Shown: positions 1 through 7,336 of the stretch, in pieces | Layout of the letters: every line of letters begins with the position of its first letter | How positions within the stretch are numbered: position 1 is the first letter of the stretch | NCBI GenBank assembly: GCA_004357015.1 | Contig: SMXE01000076.1 | Coordinates: 1-7,979, forward strand | DNA from: Caldithrix sp. | Lineage (GTDB): Bacteria > Zhuqueibacterota > Zhuqueibacteria > Oceanimicrobiales > Oceanimicrobiaceae | Length of the DNA: 7,979 nt | Reading direction: 5' to 3' | Position numbers and translations under genes: made by a program | Notes under the pieces: model-generated | What the model was told of the DNA's origin: nothing | What the model saw: the letters and a program-made list of their open reading frames with translations, nothing else | Database searches by the model: none

Positions 1-1
1 C

Positions 2-2335
2 GACAATCTCCTGAACATCTACGACATTTTATCGAGGATCGAAGGCGGGCAGACGGGTCATAAGATAGGATCATTGCGCGACGAAATCTCGCAAGAAAAG
101 CATCGACTCGAGGAATTCTTCTCCGACGTCGGTGTTGCGCCTCCAGCAGCGTTGGTAGAAAGCTATGCCGACGAGGCGGAAAAAGTCGAAACAATTTTGC
201 GAGAAATGGATGAGCTGATCATGATCGCCCGCGATCGGTACCCGGAGACCCAGGCGGAACTGGCGGACTTGAAGCAGCGATTCGTACAAGGGCTCGATCG
301 CGAATTTGCCGCGCTTGTCGGAGTTCGATTGCCGCAACGAGGTCTGAGTGTCTTTGAGATCTTCAAAGAGTGGCAAGCCAGAGAACTGGCAGAATACCAG
401 GTGCATTTCGTCCGGCACCAGATTTTGAAGCGCGACCTGCTGCTACAGGGCACGATGCGGCAGCGTGCCGGAATGCTGAAGCGCGATCTGCAAAACGCGC
501 TTTCTGCTTATGCCAGCAGCGATTACGATCTGGCGGAGAGGCAACTCAATGCTATTGTGCGGGACTTTGCTTCTTATTACGAAAATCTGGACAGCGTGCA
601 TTTCTTTTTGGGGGAAAGCTACTTCGCACGCAACCTGCACGATTCGGCAGCCGCGGAATTCAAACAAGTGGTTGCGGCAAACCGGGAGGCGCAGTATGTC
701 GGCAAGAGCCTCTTCCGGCTAATACAAATCAGCCAAAGCCGTGCAGATCTGGCCGCCTTCGATGCCTACTACGACCTTTTCAGTGTGATAGGCCGCCGCC
801 TCGAAGCAACGCTTTATCTCAAAGGCGTCTTTCTGGCGGGGTACGTTTACCTGCGGACCGACCGATTCGTGGATGCCGCGCGCGCTTTTGCTGCCGTTCC
901 CAGGCAGACCGACCATTACCTCGCCGCCCGCTTCCTGCTCGGGATGGCTTTGCTGAATCTGAATCACCCTGACAAAGCCGCGGACATATTCCGGGATCTC
1001 GCCGATGCCAACTATCTGCCCTGGACCGATCCGCAGGTGGCGTTCTTCAAAAATCACGCCCGGCTTAAACTTGGCCTGATGGCTTACGAGCGAGGCGAAT
1101 ATCAACAGGCGTTGCGCCATTTAGAAAAAATATCAACCGGATTTGCAGCGCGCGATCAAAGCCTGATCAGTGCGGCCTGGGCGCATTTCAATCTGCACGA
1201 TTACGCCGCAGCCAGCGCACAGACGCAGACCCTGTTGCGCGACCACCTTGACTCTGAAAACATCTACGAAGCGTCGGTGCTGTCGGCGCAGTGCCGGCGG
1301 CAGCTTGGCCACGACGGCGCGGCCCTGGAGGACCTGCGCTACGTCGTCAATGCGGAAAAGGTCTTTGCAACCTCCGCGCAGTACAACGCCGAGCGCAGAA
1401 AACTGGTGCAGCAATTGAATATCCTGGCGGCGCTTGAGCGGAAGGCTGTGCAACAGCAGGATAGAAAGGCGTACGCGCAGGTCGCACTAAACCGGCAGCG
1501 GCTCAGTGAAGCCCTGGAGCAGTTTGAGTACCGCGGGAACACCGGGAACACGGTGCTGGCGCAATTCGGCCGCGAAAGGGAGACGGTGCTGCAGCAGATC
1601 GAACAACTCGACGAGCTGGTTGTACAGGCAAATCTGGCAGGCAGGAAAACTGTGCGCGACCAGGCGGTGCACCAGCGACAACGCCTGCTGAAAGCGCTGG
1701 ACGAATACCAATCGGACGTCCGTATCCAAAACCGCCATTTTTTTGTCGATTACCCCCAGGCCGCCAGCGAAGTGATCAGCAAGTATAATGCGGAAATTGT
1801 AGCTGAACTGCAGCGCGAACTCGAACTTGAGAAAAATAAACTTCTCGCAATGCAACGCGCATTAGCAGCGCTGCGTGCAACACCCGGCGCCACGCCGGCA
1901 AACACGGCGCCGTTCGGGCAAATAGAACGTCTCACCACCATTCTCCACCGCTTAAACAGAAAGAATGAGCAGTTCGCAAGCTGGATTTCAACAAGACCAG
2001 GCCCGACTGATGAGTCAAATTTCGACACCTGGGCGAATCTCGCCGGGCTGGGCAGCAGCGACATCACTTTCCAGAAAATTCAGGACCGGGGTGACCTTAT
2101 CGCGCATCTGGCGTTGCGGCTTGAATCCGTAAACAAAGTCATTGACCGCAGGAAGCGTTTTCTTGAGCAAAAATTGTTCGAGTACGACGAATTGATCAGA
2201 GAAACCGAATATGACATCAATCTCGACAAGTTCAATCAGGAAAAACGGCAGCGGGAGGAGTACTTCAAAGACAGTTATTTCGACGTGGAAGAATTCGAAC
2301 GTACCCAAAACGAAAGCGCCGCCGGGCCCGAATGA
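2..2335 (+). CDS. TPR and coiled-coil protein, 5'-partial
   Basis: The function is not recognised; it is probably a protein-protein scaffold. The frame is open from base 2 through the TTG at 74 (upstream codons read DNLLNIYDILSRIEGG and on), so the gene begins outside the window and at least 777 residues are visible. About 90-480 encodes charged helices likely to form a coiled coil. About 515-1370 encodes degenerate TPR-like helix pairs, with phrases such as FFLGESYFARNLHDSAAAEF, RFLLGMALLNLNHPDKAADI and LGLMAYERGEYQQALRHLEK. About 1395-1700, 1770-1880 and 2110-2320 encode long Glu/Lys/Arg/Gln-rich helices, again probable coiled coils, separated by an Ala/Thr/Pro linker near 1870-1915. No enzyme motif or membrane segment is seen in the visible part. 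Its location cannot be read because any signal peptide would lie upstream, but the exported neighbour suggests the periplasm. Its TGA overlaps a possible ATG of the next gene, which points to one operon. Coding status is very sure; role is unknown. Confidence 0.93.
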   Translation, partial: DNLLNIYDILSRIEGGQTGHKIGSLRDEISQEKHRLEEFFSDVGVAPPAALVESYADEAEKVETILREMDELIMIARDRYPETQAELADLKQRFVQGLDREFAALVGVRLPQRGLSVFEIFKEWQARELAEYQVHFVRHQILKRDLLLQGTMRQRAGMLKRDLQNALSAYASSDYDLAERQLNAIVRDFASYYENLDSVHFFLGESYFARNLHDSAAAEFKQVVAANREAQYVGKSLFRLIQISQSRADLAAFDAYYDLFSVIGRRLEATLYLKGVFLAGYVYLRTDRFVDAARAFAAVPRQTDHYLAARFLLGMALLNLNHPDKAADIFRDLADANYLPWTDPQVAFFKNHARLKLGLMAYERGEYQQALRHLEKISTGFAARDQSLISAAWAHFNLHDYAAASAQTQTLLRDHLDSENIYEASVLSAQCRRQLGHDGAALEDLRYVVNAEKVFATSAQYNAERRKLVQQLNILAALERKAVQQQDRKAYAQVALNRQRLSEALEQFEYRGNTGNTVLAQFGRERETVLQQIEQLDELVVQANLAGRKTVRDQAVHQRQRLLKALDEYQSDVRIQNRHFFVDYPQAASEVISKYNAEIVAELQRELELEKNKLLAMQRALAALRATPGATPANTAPFGQIERLTTILHRLNRKNEQFASWISTRPGPTDESNFDTWANLAGLGSSDITFQKIQDRGDLIAHLALRLESVNKVIDRRKRFLEQKLFEYDELIRETEYDINLDKFNQEKRQREEYFKDSYFDVEEFERTQNESAAGPE

Positions 2336-2337
2336 CT

Positions 2338-2345
2338 GAGGAAAG
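2338..2345 (+). promoter_or_regulatory. Candidate ribosome binding site for the long TPR gene
   Basis: The purine run GAGGAAAG lies 13 nt before the ATG at 2359, rather far but usable. A weaker GCAGAG at 2345-2350 is 8 nt away. The other candidate start, the ATG at 2332, has only GC-rich sequence before it (including GGGCCC) and no Shine-Dalgarno match, so it would depend on translational coupling to the previous gene. This supports 2359 as the start. Confidence 0.45.
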
Positions 2346-2358
2346 CAGAGTCGCATAC

Positions 2359-5300
2359 ATGAAGCCGCTTCTTGGCAAAATTCTGATCTTACAGACCCTG
2401 ATCTGCTGCGCCGGACCATCCTTTGGCCAGAAGACCTCCGGGATTCCGTCAGCGCTGGATGCCACGAATCCAACCGCTGTGCATGACAGTCTGCTGCTAG
2501 ACTACTCACTTGAAGATCTCGTCGCACTTCGTACGCATTACGAGGAGGAAACCGACCGACTCATCGGCGTACAGGACAGCCTGCGCCTGGTGGGCATCCG
2601 GGACATGGAGAATTTCGTGGCCATGTATCCGAACAGTCCGGCGCTCGACAAGGTGCTGGTTCGACTGGCCGACATGCAATACGAGCAGGCGGTAAAGGAT
2701 TTCGTGCGTGCGTTGGCGCAGTACAATCGTCTGGCAGAGCAGTACGAAGCCGGTGAGTTGACGCTGGAGCCGGCAGAGCCGTTTCCGGATTACAGCCGTT
2801 CTCTGGAACTTTTCCAACGCATCATCGACGAGTTTCCGCAGAGCGCGCTGGTGGACGATGCCATCTACAACAAGGGTTTTTTGCTTGAGGATATCGGCGA
2901 ACAACGGAAAGCCGTCTCTGTTTATCGGGAGCTCGTTGAGGCCCACCCCGAAAGCCGCTTCGCACCAGACGCCCTCATGCGGATTGCCGAATTTTATTTC
3001 CGGCCGCCGTTCGACAAGATCGATACGGCGATTTCATTCTACAAAAAAGTGCTGGCTTACAAAGAAAGCCCGCTGTACGACGCCGCTATGTACCGGCTCG
3101 GCTGGGCCTACTACAAGCTAAACGATTATCCGTGGGCAATCGCTTACTTTACACTGCTTGCGGATGACATCGACCGCGTGCGGCAGTGGGACCCGGAGGC
3201 AAAGCACCACTTTCCCGCTGTGCAGGACGAGGCCATCGAATACCTCGGCATCAGCTTCCTCGACTACGGCGGCGCCGAAGACGCTGCCAACTTTTTCGAC
3301 AAAATCGGCGCGCGCGATTACGGTTATCAGGTGTTCCGAAGAATTGGCGACGCCTACATGGACGTCAAGGAAGAGTATCAGGACGCGATTGATGCATACC
3401 AGTTTCTACTGGCGATGTACCCTGACACGCCGGATGCGCCGTTTATCCAGGCCAAGATCGCGCAGGCTTACAAGCAACTCGATGACGACCGTATGGCGTA
3501 CGTCAGCCGGTCGGAGCTGTTCGACAAGTTTGGCGCCGAAGAGCGCAGTCCCGACGATGTCAGAGACAATAAGGTGCGCGATTTGACCGAACGTTCGCTG
3601 CGGGAGAACATCTTCTACCTTTTAAGGCAGGCGCAGGAAAAGGACGATCCGAATCTTTACAGTCAGGCCGTGGCCGACTGCCGCGAGTACCTGCGCACAT
3701 TCCCGACGGACAGCAACGCAGTGCGCATGCACTGGAATTTGGCGTTGACGCTCGATACCAAACTGGGGCTGCATGAGGAGGCGTTTGAAGAATACATCAA
3801 AATCAGCAACGTCTACCAGAGGGCAAAGTACCAGAAGCAGGCCGCGGAGAACGCCATCGCCACCGCCGACGAGCTGGTGAAAAATGACCGCGCGGCAGGC
3901 GCAACTCAGGATTCCACCGAACGAGTCGACACGCAACGGACCCTGGCGAGTTCGAACGCTCAAGCTGCACCGAAGGCGCTAACCGGGCATGAAAACCGTC
4001 TCGTGCTGGCGCTCAACAACTACATCCGCAACTTCCCTCATGCGCCGGAGACACCCAAAATGCTGGCGCGCACCGGTGAGGTTTACTACAACAAACGCCA
4101 GTTCAAAGAGTCGCTCAAGTACTTGAAAACGTTGGTCAAGCATTTCCCGGATTCGCCCGGCACAAACTACGCACGCTTCATTACCATGGAAAGCTACTTT
4201 GGTAAAGGCGACTACAAAAGCGCGGAACGCATCGCCCGCATGATCAGGGCGAACAGCACAGAGTACCGCGAAAAAGCAAATCTGCGGTTGGGTGAAGCGA
4301 TTTTCTTCCAGGCCAGGGTGCTGGCAGATTCGACCCATCATCTCGCAGCCGCCGAGGGGTACCTGCGCGTGCTGACCGAAACGCCCATGGTGGCGTTTGC
4401 CGATCTGGCGCTGTACAACGCCGCGCTTGAATATGAAGCCGCGAAATCGTACGAAAATGCCATCAATACCTACTCTCAGTTTCTCGATATCTTTCCCGGG
4501 TCGCAGTACGCCTTAAAGGCGCTGAAGAATCTGGCTTTCGACTTTCACGAGCTGGGGGATTTCTTGAACGCCGGTGAGACCTACCGAACCCTCGCCAATA
4601 CAGATGCCAACGACAGCACCGCGCAGGTCGCCCTGTTCAACGCCAGCGTGTCTTTTGTGCAGGCACAAGCGTGGGAACGCGTCATCGACGCCAACAACAT
4701 GTTTGCGCTGCGCTACCCCGGTTCGCCGGATGCGGACAAGCTGATGTTCGACAACGCCGCTCACTATCTGAAACTGAACGATATCGGCAGCGCGAATGCG
4801 ATCTATGATCGCTTCACGGCAAAATTTCCAAACTCGCCGCTGGTTATCGAAGCCTACTACTACCGCGGCGCCTACTACAAGAAAACAAAACACTTTGACG
4901 AAGCGCGCGAGCAGTTCGAAGCCGGTCTAAAGAAGAACAGTGAATTCAAAACGCAAGGCGTTGAGACCAACGAGTTTATCGTTTCCGAAACCATGTTCCA
5001 ATTGGCAGAGGTAAAGTTTGTCGAGTTTGAAGCGATCGATTTTGACGCAACCGGTGCGGCGCTGGCGGCGAGGATTGAACGGAAGAAAAACTTGCTGACA
5101 GAATTGGTGAGCAGCTTCACCGAAGTGATCAGCTATGGCACCTATCGCGTGCCAAACGCCACCTTCAAAATCGGCCGCGCCTACGAAGAGTTTGCAAAAA
5201 CCTGGACGGGTCAAGAAATTGTTGAAGCGGACGAAAGTAAGAAAGTCGTTGCGCGCACGGAAATCAACAAAACAGCCAGCGAGTTGTTCGGTAGGGCAAT

Positions 5301-6900
5301 CGCTTCCTACAAAAGCGGCGCCCTGGCGCTGGAAAAATTCGTCGTGCTGCATCTCACAGCAGACAGCACGCAGCCGGACTCGCTGGCTGGCTTGGTAAAA
5401 CTGGCCGTGGCAGACTCCACCGTGCAGCTTGCGCAACGCTGGATCGCAGCCTGTCGTGAGAAAATATCCGAGGGTCTCTACCAGGTTGCAAATCTTTATG
5501 AACAGTCTTTGCAGGAGATGCTGAACGCACCTGTGCCGGACGGAATGAGCAATATAGAAGAGGTGGTTTATCGCAAAGAAGTGCTGGAGAAGCTCGTGAA
5601 TCCGTTGGCGCAGCAGGTGGTGGCCGTGCACCGCCGCAATATTCAGGAAAGCGCGGAAATGAACCTGGAGAACGAATGGGTGGACAAATCGCGGCAGAGA
5701 ATCTTCGCGGCACGCAGTCTTGTGCCTGCGACCATTTACGGCCTGGGCGCCGAAGCCTTGGATGTCTATGCTCGGATGGCGCCGGACTACGAGAAGCTCA
5801 TCCCTGATGACGAAGATGCGGCGTTTGACATGGCTGAGCAAATGACCGCGCTGGTAGAGCTCAGCGGATCCCTGACTTTGAAAGCGGCGCAAGAATTACG
5901 GAAAAATCTGCAAACGACAGCAACCCGCGAAGCGGATTCCCTGCTGATCCTTGAGAACGAGGAGAATCTCCTCAAGAGCATTTACCAGTACGCCGCCAAG
6001 ACCGACTCGCTCAGCCTGGCCGCGGACCGGAAGCGCGCCCACTTTGAGCGGCTATTTGAACAAACCGACAGCATCAATTATGAAGATGCGTATTTCACCT
6101 TTGATGACGTCTACTTCAAATTGCAGGAAGGCGCGGACAATCTGCTGAAGTTCGGGCACGAGGTCAGCCAGTCGTGGCTGAATGAGGGCGTCTGGAGCCA
6201 GAAGATCGGCATGGCGCTTGTGCGGCGCGACCCTGTGGGGTACGCCGACAAGTATGGCATCGAAATCGAAACGCAGACGTTCGTGTCGGCCTCCGACTGG
6301 CTGGCAACTTCCGAATTGAACGCAGGCTGGCACACGCTGGAGTTTGCGGACACGCTGTGGAGCAACGCGTACACCGAAGGCGCGGCCACCCATGTTGACA
6401 CCGCCTACGCCAAAGCGCTCTGGCTGATGGATTTCAATCCCGACGTGCTCGCCAGTTTCGACTCAACAGCAATTGGCAGTGAAGTCTCCGTGGCAGAAAA
6501 GACAACTGAGTTGGCATTTGCACAGGCGGTCACCCGTCCCCGTACGGTCTATTTCAGAAAAGCGTTTGACATCACGGGTCTGCCAGTTTCAGGCAAGATT
6601 CAGCTTTATCTGGACGATGCTTTTACGCTGTACATTAACAGCCAAAAAGTAGCGGAGCATGCGCCAGACTCCGCCGCTGTACAGATTGTGCACACGCACG
6701 ACATCTCGCGGCAGCTTGTGAGCGGGAAAAACGTCATCGCCGTTCGGGTAGAAGACACGAACCAGTCGCAGGGCCGCTTTGAGGCGAGAGTCGAGGTTCA
6801 GAGCATCCCGGATTGGTCAGCAATGCAGGACGGTTGGCTCAACAAAGCAGCGCCGGTAATCGACGATTCCAAACCCGATTCGGGCACACTGACAGAGTAG
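2359..6900 (+). CDS. Giant exported TPR protein with C-terminal jelly-roll domain
   Basis: Probable periplasmic or outer-membrane-associated scaffold; no specific gene is recognised. The start at 2359 gives 1513 aa and a good signal peptide: MKPLLGK, a hydrophobic core, then likely cleavage after PSFG. The Cys pair in LICCAG lacks a proper lipobox because -1 is Cys. The ATG at 2332 overlaps the previous stop, but would prefix an acidic MTEESRVAY and lacks an RBS. Numbered from 2332, TPR/CpoB-like helix pairs fill about 95-515 and 559-863; the motif 'FP(D/N/G)SP' recurs at repeat ends (for example IDEFPQSALVDDAIYNKGF and VKHFPDSPGTNYARF). A Ser/Thr/Gln/Ala linker lies at about 519-553. Residues 863-1320 are mostly helical and unassigned. 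Residues 1320-1498 look like a galactose-binding-like beta-sandwich, with W1323, W1333, W1343, then VYFRKAFDI (1406-1414), LYLDDAFTLYINSQKV (1425-1440) and GKNVIAVRVED (1465-1475). No catalytic motif is visible. Coding is certain, the fold calls are likely, and the role is inferred. Confidence 0.93.
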   Translation: MKPLLGKILILQTLICCAGPSFGQKTSGIPSALDATNPTAVHDSLLLDYSLEDLVALRTHYEEETDRLIGVQDSLRLVGIRDMENFVAMYPNSPALDKVLVRLADMQYEQAVKDFVRALAQYNRLAEQYEAGELTLEPAEPFPDYSRSLELFQRIIDEFPQSALVDDAIYNKGFLLEDIGEQRKAVSVYRELVEAHPESRFAPDALMRIAEFYFRPPFDKIDTAISFYKKVLAYKESPLYDAAMYRLGWAYYKLNDYPWAIAYFTLLADDIDRVRQWDPEAKHHFPAVQDEAIEYLGISFLDYGGAEDAANFFDKIGARDYGYQVFRRIGDAYMDVKEEYQDAIDAYQFLLAMYPDTPDAPFIQAKIAQAYKQLDDDRMAYVSRSELFDKFGAEERSPDDVRDNKVRDLTERSLRENIFYLLRQAQEKDDPNLYSQAVADCREYLRTFPTDSNAVRMHWNLALTLDTKLGLHEEAFEEYIKISNVYQRAKYQKQAAENAIATADELVKNDRAAGATQDSTERVDTQRTLASSNAQAAPKALTGHENRLVLALNNYIRNFPHAPETPKMLARTGEVYYNKRQFKESLKYLKTLVKHFPDSPGTNYARFITMESYFGKGDYKSAERIARMIRANSTEYREKANLRLGEAIFFQARVLADSTHHLAAAEGYLRVLTETPMVAFADLALYNAALEYEAAKSYENAINTYSQFLDIFPGSQYALKALKNLAFDFHELGDFLNAGETYRTLANTDANDSTAQVALFNASVSFVQAQAWERVIDANNMFALRYPGSPDADKLMFDNAAHYLKLNDIGSANAIYDRFTAKFPNSPLVIEAYYYRGAYYKKTKHFDEAREQFEAGLKKNSEFKTQGVETNEFIVSETMFQLAEVKFVEFEAIDFDATGAALAARIERKKNLLTELVSSFTEVISYGTYRVPNATFKIGRAYEEFAKTWTGQEIVEADESKKVVARTEINKTASELFGRAIASYKSGALALEKFVVLHLTADSTQPDSLAGLVKLAVADSTVQLAQRWIAACREKISEGLYQVANLYEQSLQEMLNAPVPDGMSNIEEVVYRKEVLEKLVNPLAQQVVAVHRRNIQESAEMNLENEWVDKSRQRIFAARSLVPATIYGLGAEALDVYARMAPDYEKLIPDDEDAAFDMAEQMTALVELSGSLTLKAAQELRKNLQTTATREADSLLILENEENLLKSIYQYAAKTDSLSLAADRKRAHFERLFEQTDSINYEDAYFTFDDVYFKLQEGADNLLKFGHEVSQSWLNEGVWSQKIGMALVRRDPVGYADKYGIEIETQTFVSASDWLATSELNAGWHTLEFADTLWSNAYTEGAATHVDTAYAKALWLMDFNPDVLASFDSTAIGSEVSVAEKTTELAFAQAVTRPRTVYFRKAFDITGLPVSGKIQLYLDDAFTLYINSQKVAEHAPDSAAVQIVHTHDISRQLVSGKNVIAVRVEDTNQSQGRFEARVEVQSIPDWSAMQDGWLNKAAPVIDDSKPDSGTLTE
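6295..6825 (+). other. Galactose-binding-like (jelly-roll) domain region within the long TPR protein
   Basis: This stretch encodes the pattern common to carbohydrate-binding-type beta-sandwich domains found at the ends of many glycoside hydrolases and surface proteins. It begins with a Trp-containing strand, then GW...F.D..W (here GWHTLEFADTLW), then an aromatic FRK.F strand, then a strand pair ending in 'LYIN...V', and finally a 'DIS..L..GKNVIAV.V' strand. Three Trp codons fall exactly ten residues apart (W1323, W1333, W1343). Known members bind sugars or act only as structural modules. No sugar-binding or calcium site can be assigned here by eye, so ligand binding is unproven. Confidence 0.7.
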
Positions 6901-6902
6901 AA

Positions 6903-6910
6903 AGGAAAGG
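6903..6910 (+). promoter_or_regulatory. Ribosome binding site for the 134-aa gene
   Basis: A purine run AGGAAAGG fills most of the 12-nt gap between the stop of the long TPR gene and the ATG at 6913. The first AGG is 7 nt from the start, a normal distance. It fixes the start of the small gene. Confidence 0.7.
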
Positions 6911-6912
6911 CA

Positions 6913-7317
6913 ATGGGTCAATTGCGAACACGAGTGATACAAACTGCCAGACAAACGATTTTCTTCATGCTGATTGCCGGTTGCCTGACGGCAGCATCAG
7001 CCGGAGAAAAGGACAAAAAGAGGCAGCCGAAAGAGGGCGCAACCACGCAAGAAATGGTGCTGGACGATATTCTCATCGAAGGCAAGCTGGACCGGCCGAA
7101 CGTCACCATTCTGCCAACTCGGGAGCGGCTGGACCTTCCTGAAGTCGGCTTCGTCGAGCGCTCGTTTGAATTAGAGATGAAGGCGCTGCCGGAAAAGGAT
7201 CTGTTTTTCAAGAAGGACTTTGACAAAGTTACGAAAGTGGATGATTTCAAGAAACTGCTGCAGCAAATAACGCGCTCGGCAACAAAATCAACAGGCAAGA
7301 ATAGAAAACGTAAATAA
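6913..7317 (+). CDS. Small basic exported protein, possible lipoprotein
   Basis: I do not recognise this 134-residue protein. The N-terminus has three Arg (5, 7, 13), a short hydrophobic core (16-23) and two competing cleavage sites: a lipobox-like I-A-G-C ending at C24, and a signal peptidase I site A-S-A before G31. It is therefore exported, either as a lipoprotein or as a soluble periplasmic protein. After a Lys-rich stretch (33-40) comes the most structured part: DDILIEGKLDRPNVTILPTR (51-70), followed by DLPEVGFVERSFELEM (74-89), both alternating hydrophobic and polar as in short beta strands. Residues 91-124 look helical and charged, and the tail KNRKRK is strongly basic. A good RBS precedes the ATG, and the gene sits tightly between the giant TPR gene and the TolQ/ExbB gene. 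An adaptor between scaffold and motor is possible, but that is inference from position only. The real-gene call is strong; the function is open. Confidence 0.88.
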   Translation: MGQLRTRVIQTARQTIFFMLIAGCLTAASAGEKDKKRQPKEGATTQEMVLDDILIEGKLDRPNVTILPTRERLDLPEVGFVERSFELEMKALPEKDLFFKKDFDKVTKVDDFKKLLQQITRSATKSTGKNRKRK

Positions 7318-7322
7318 CAAAC

Positions 7323-7327
7323 AGGAG
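7323..7327 (+). promoter_or_regulatory. Ribosome binding site for the TolQ/ExbB-family gene
   Basis: AGGAG lies 9 nt upstream of the ATG at 7337, inside the 19-nt gap after the stop of the small exported protein gene. It is the clearest Shine-Dalgarno match in the window and decides the start of the channel gene. No terminator-like hairpin intervenes, consistent with cotranscription. Confidence 0.8.
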
Positions 7328-7336
7328 TGTGGTCTT

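Noticed and set aside
370..972. Plus-strand 200-aa open frame overlapping the first gene
   Set aside because: It is in an alternative frame, rich in Arg, Pro, Cys and Gly with no coherent fold, while the main frame gives clear TPR helices over the same bases.
1884..1898. Perfect inverted repeat CCGGCG-CCA-CGCCGG, hairpin-like
   Set aside because: It lies within the coding sequence of the first gene, in an Ala/Thr/Pro linker, with no T-tract after it. It is more likely a by-product of GC-rich codons than a terminator.
2374..2418. Lipoprotein signal (LICC) in the giant TPR protein
   Set aside because: The residue before the candidate Cys is Ile or Cys rather than Gly, Ala or Ser, so the lipobox is poor. 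Signal peptidase I cleavage after PSFG fits better.
4927..5892. Long open frame on the minus strand (321 aa)
   Set aside because: It lies wholly inside the giant TPR gene in an antisense frame, its translation has no recognisable domain, and no RBS supports it. It is a shadow of biased codon use.
6901..6912. Possible promoter or terminator between the giant TPR gene and the small gene
   Set aside because: The gap is only 12 nt and is occupied by the RBS; there is no room for a hairpin or promoter elements.
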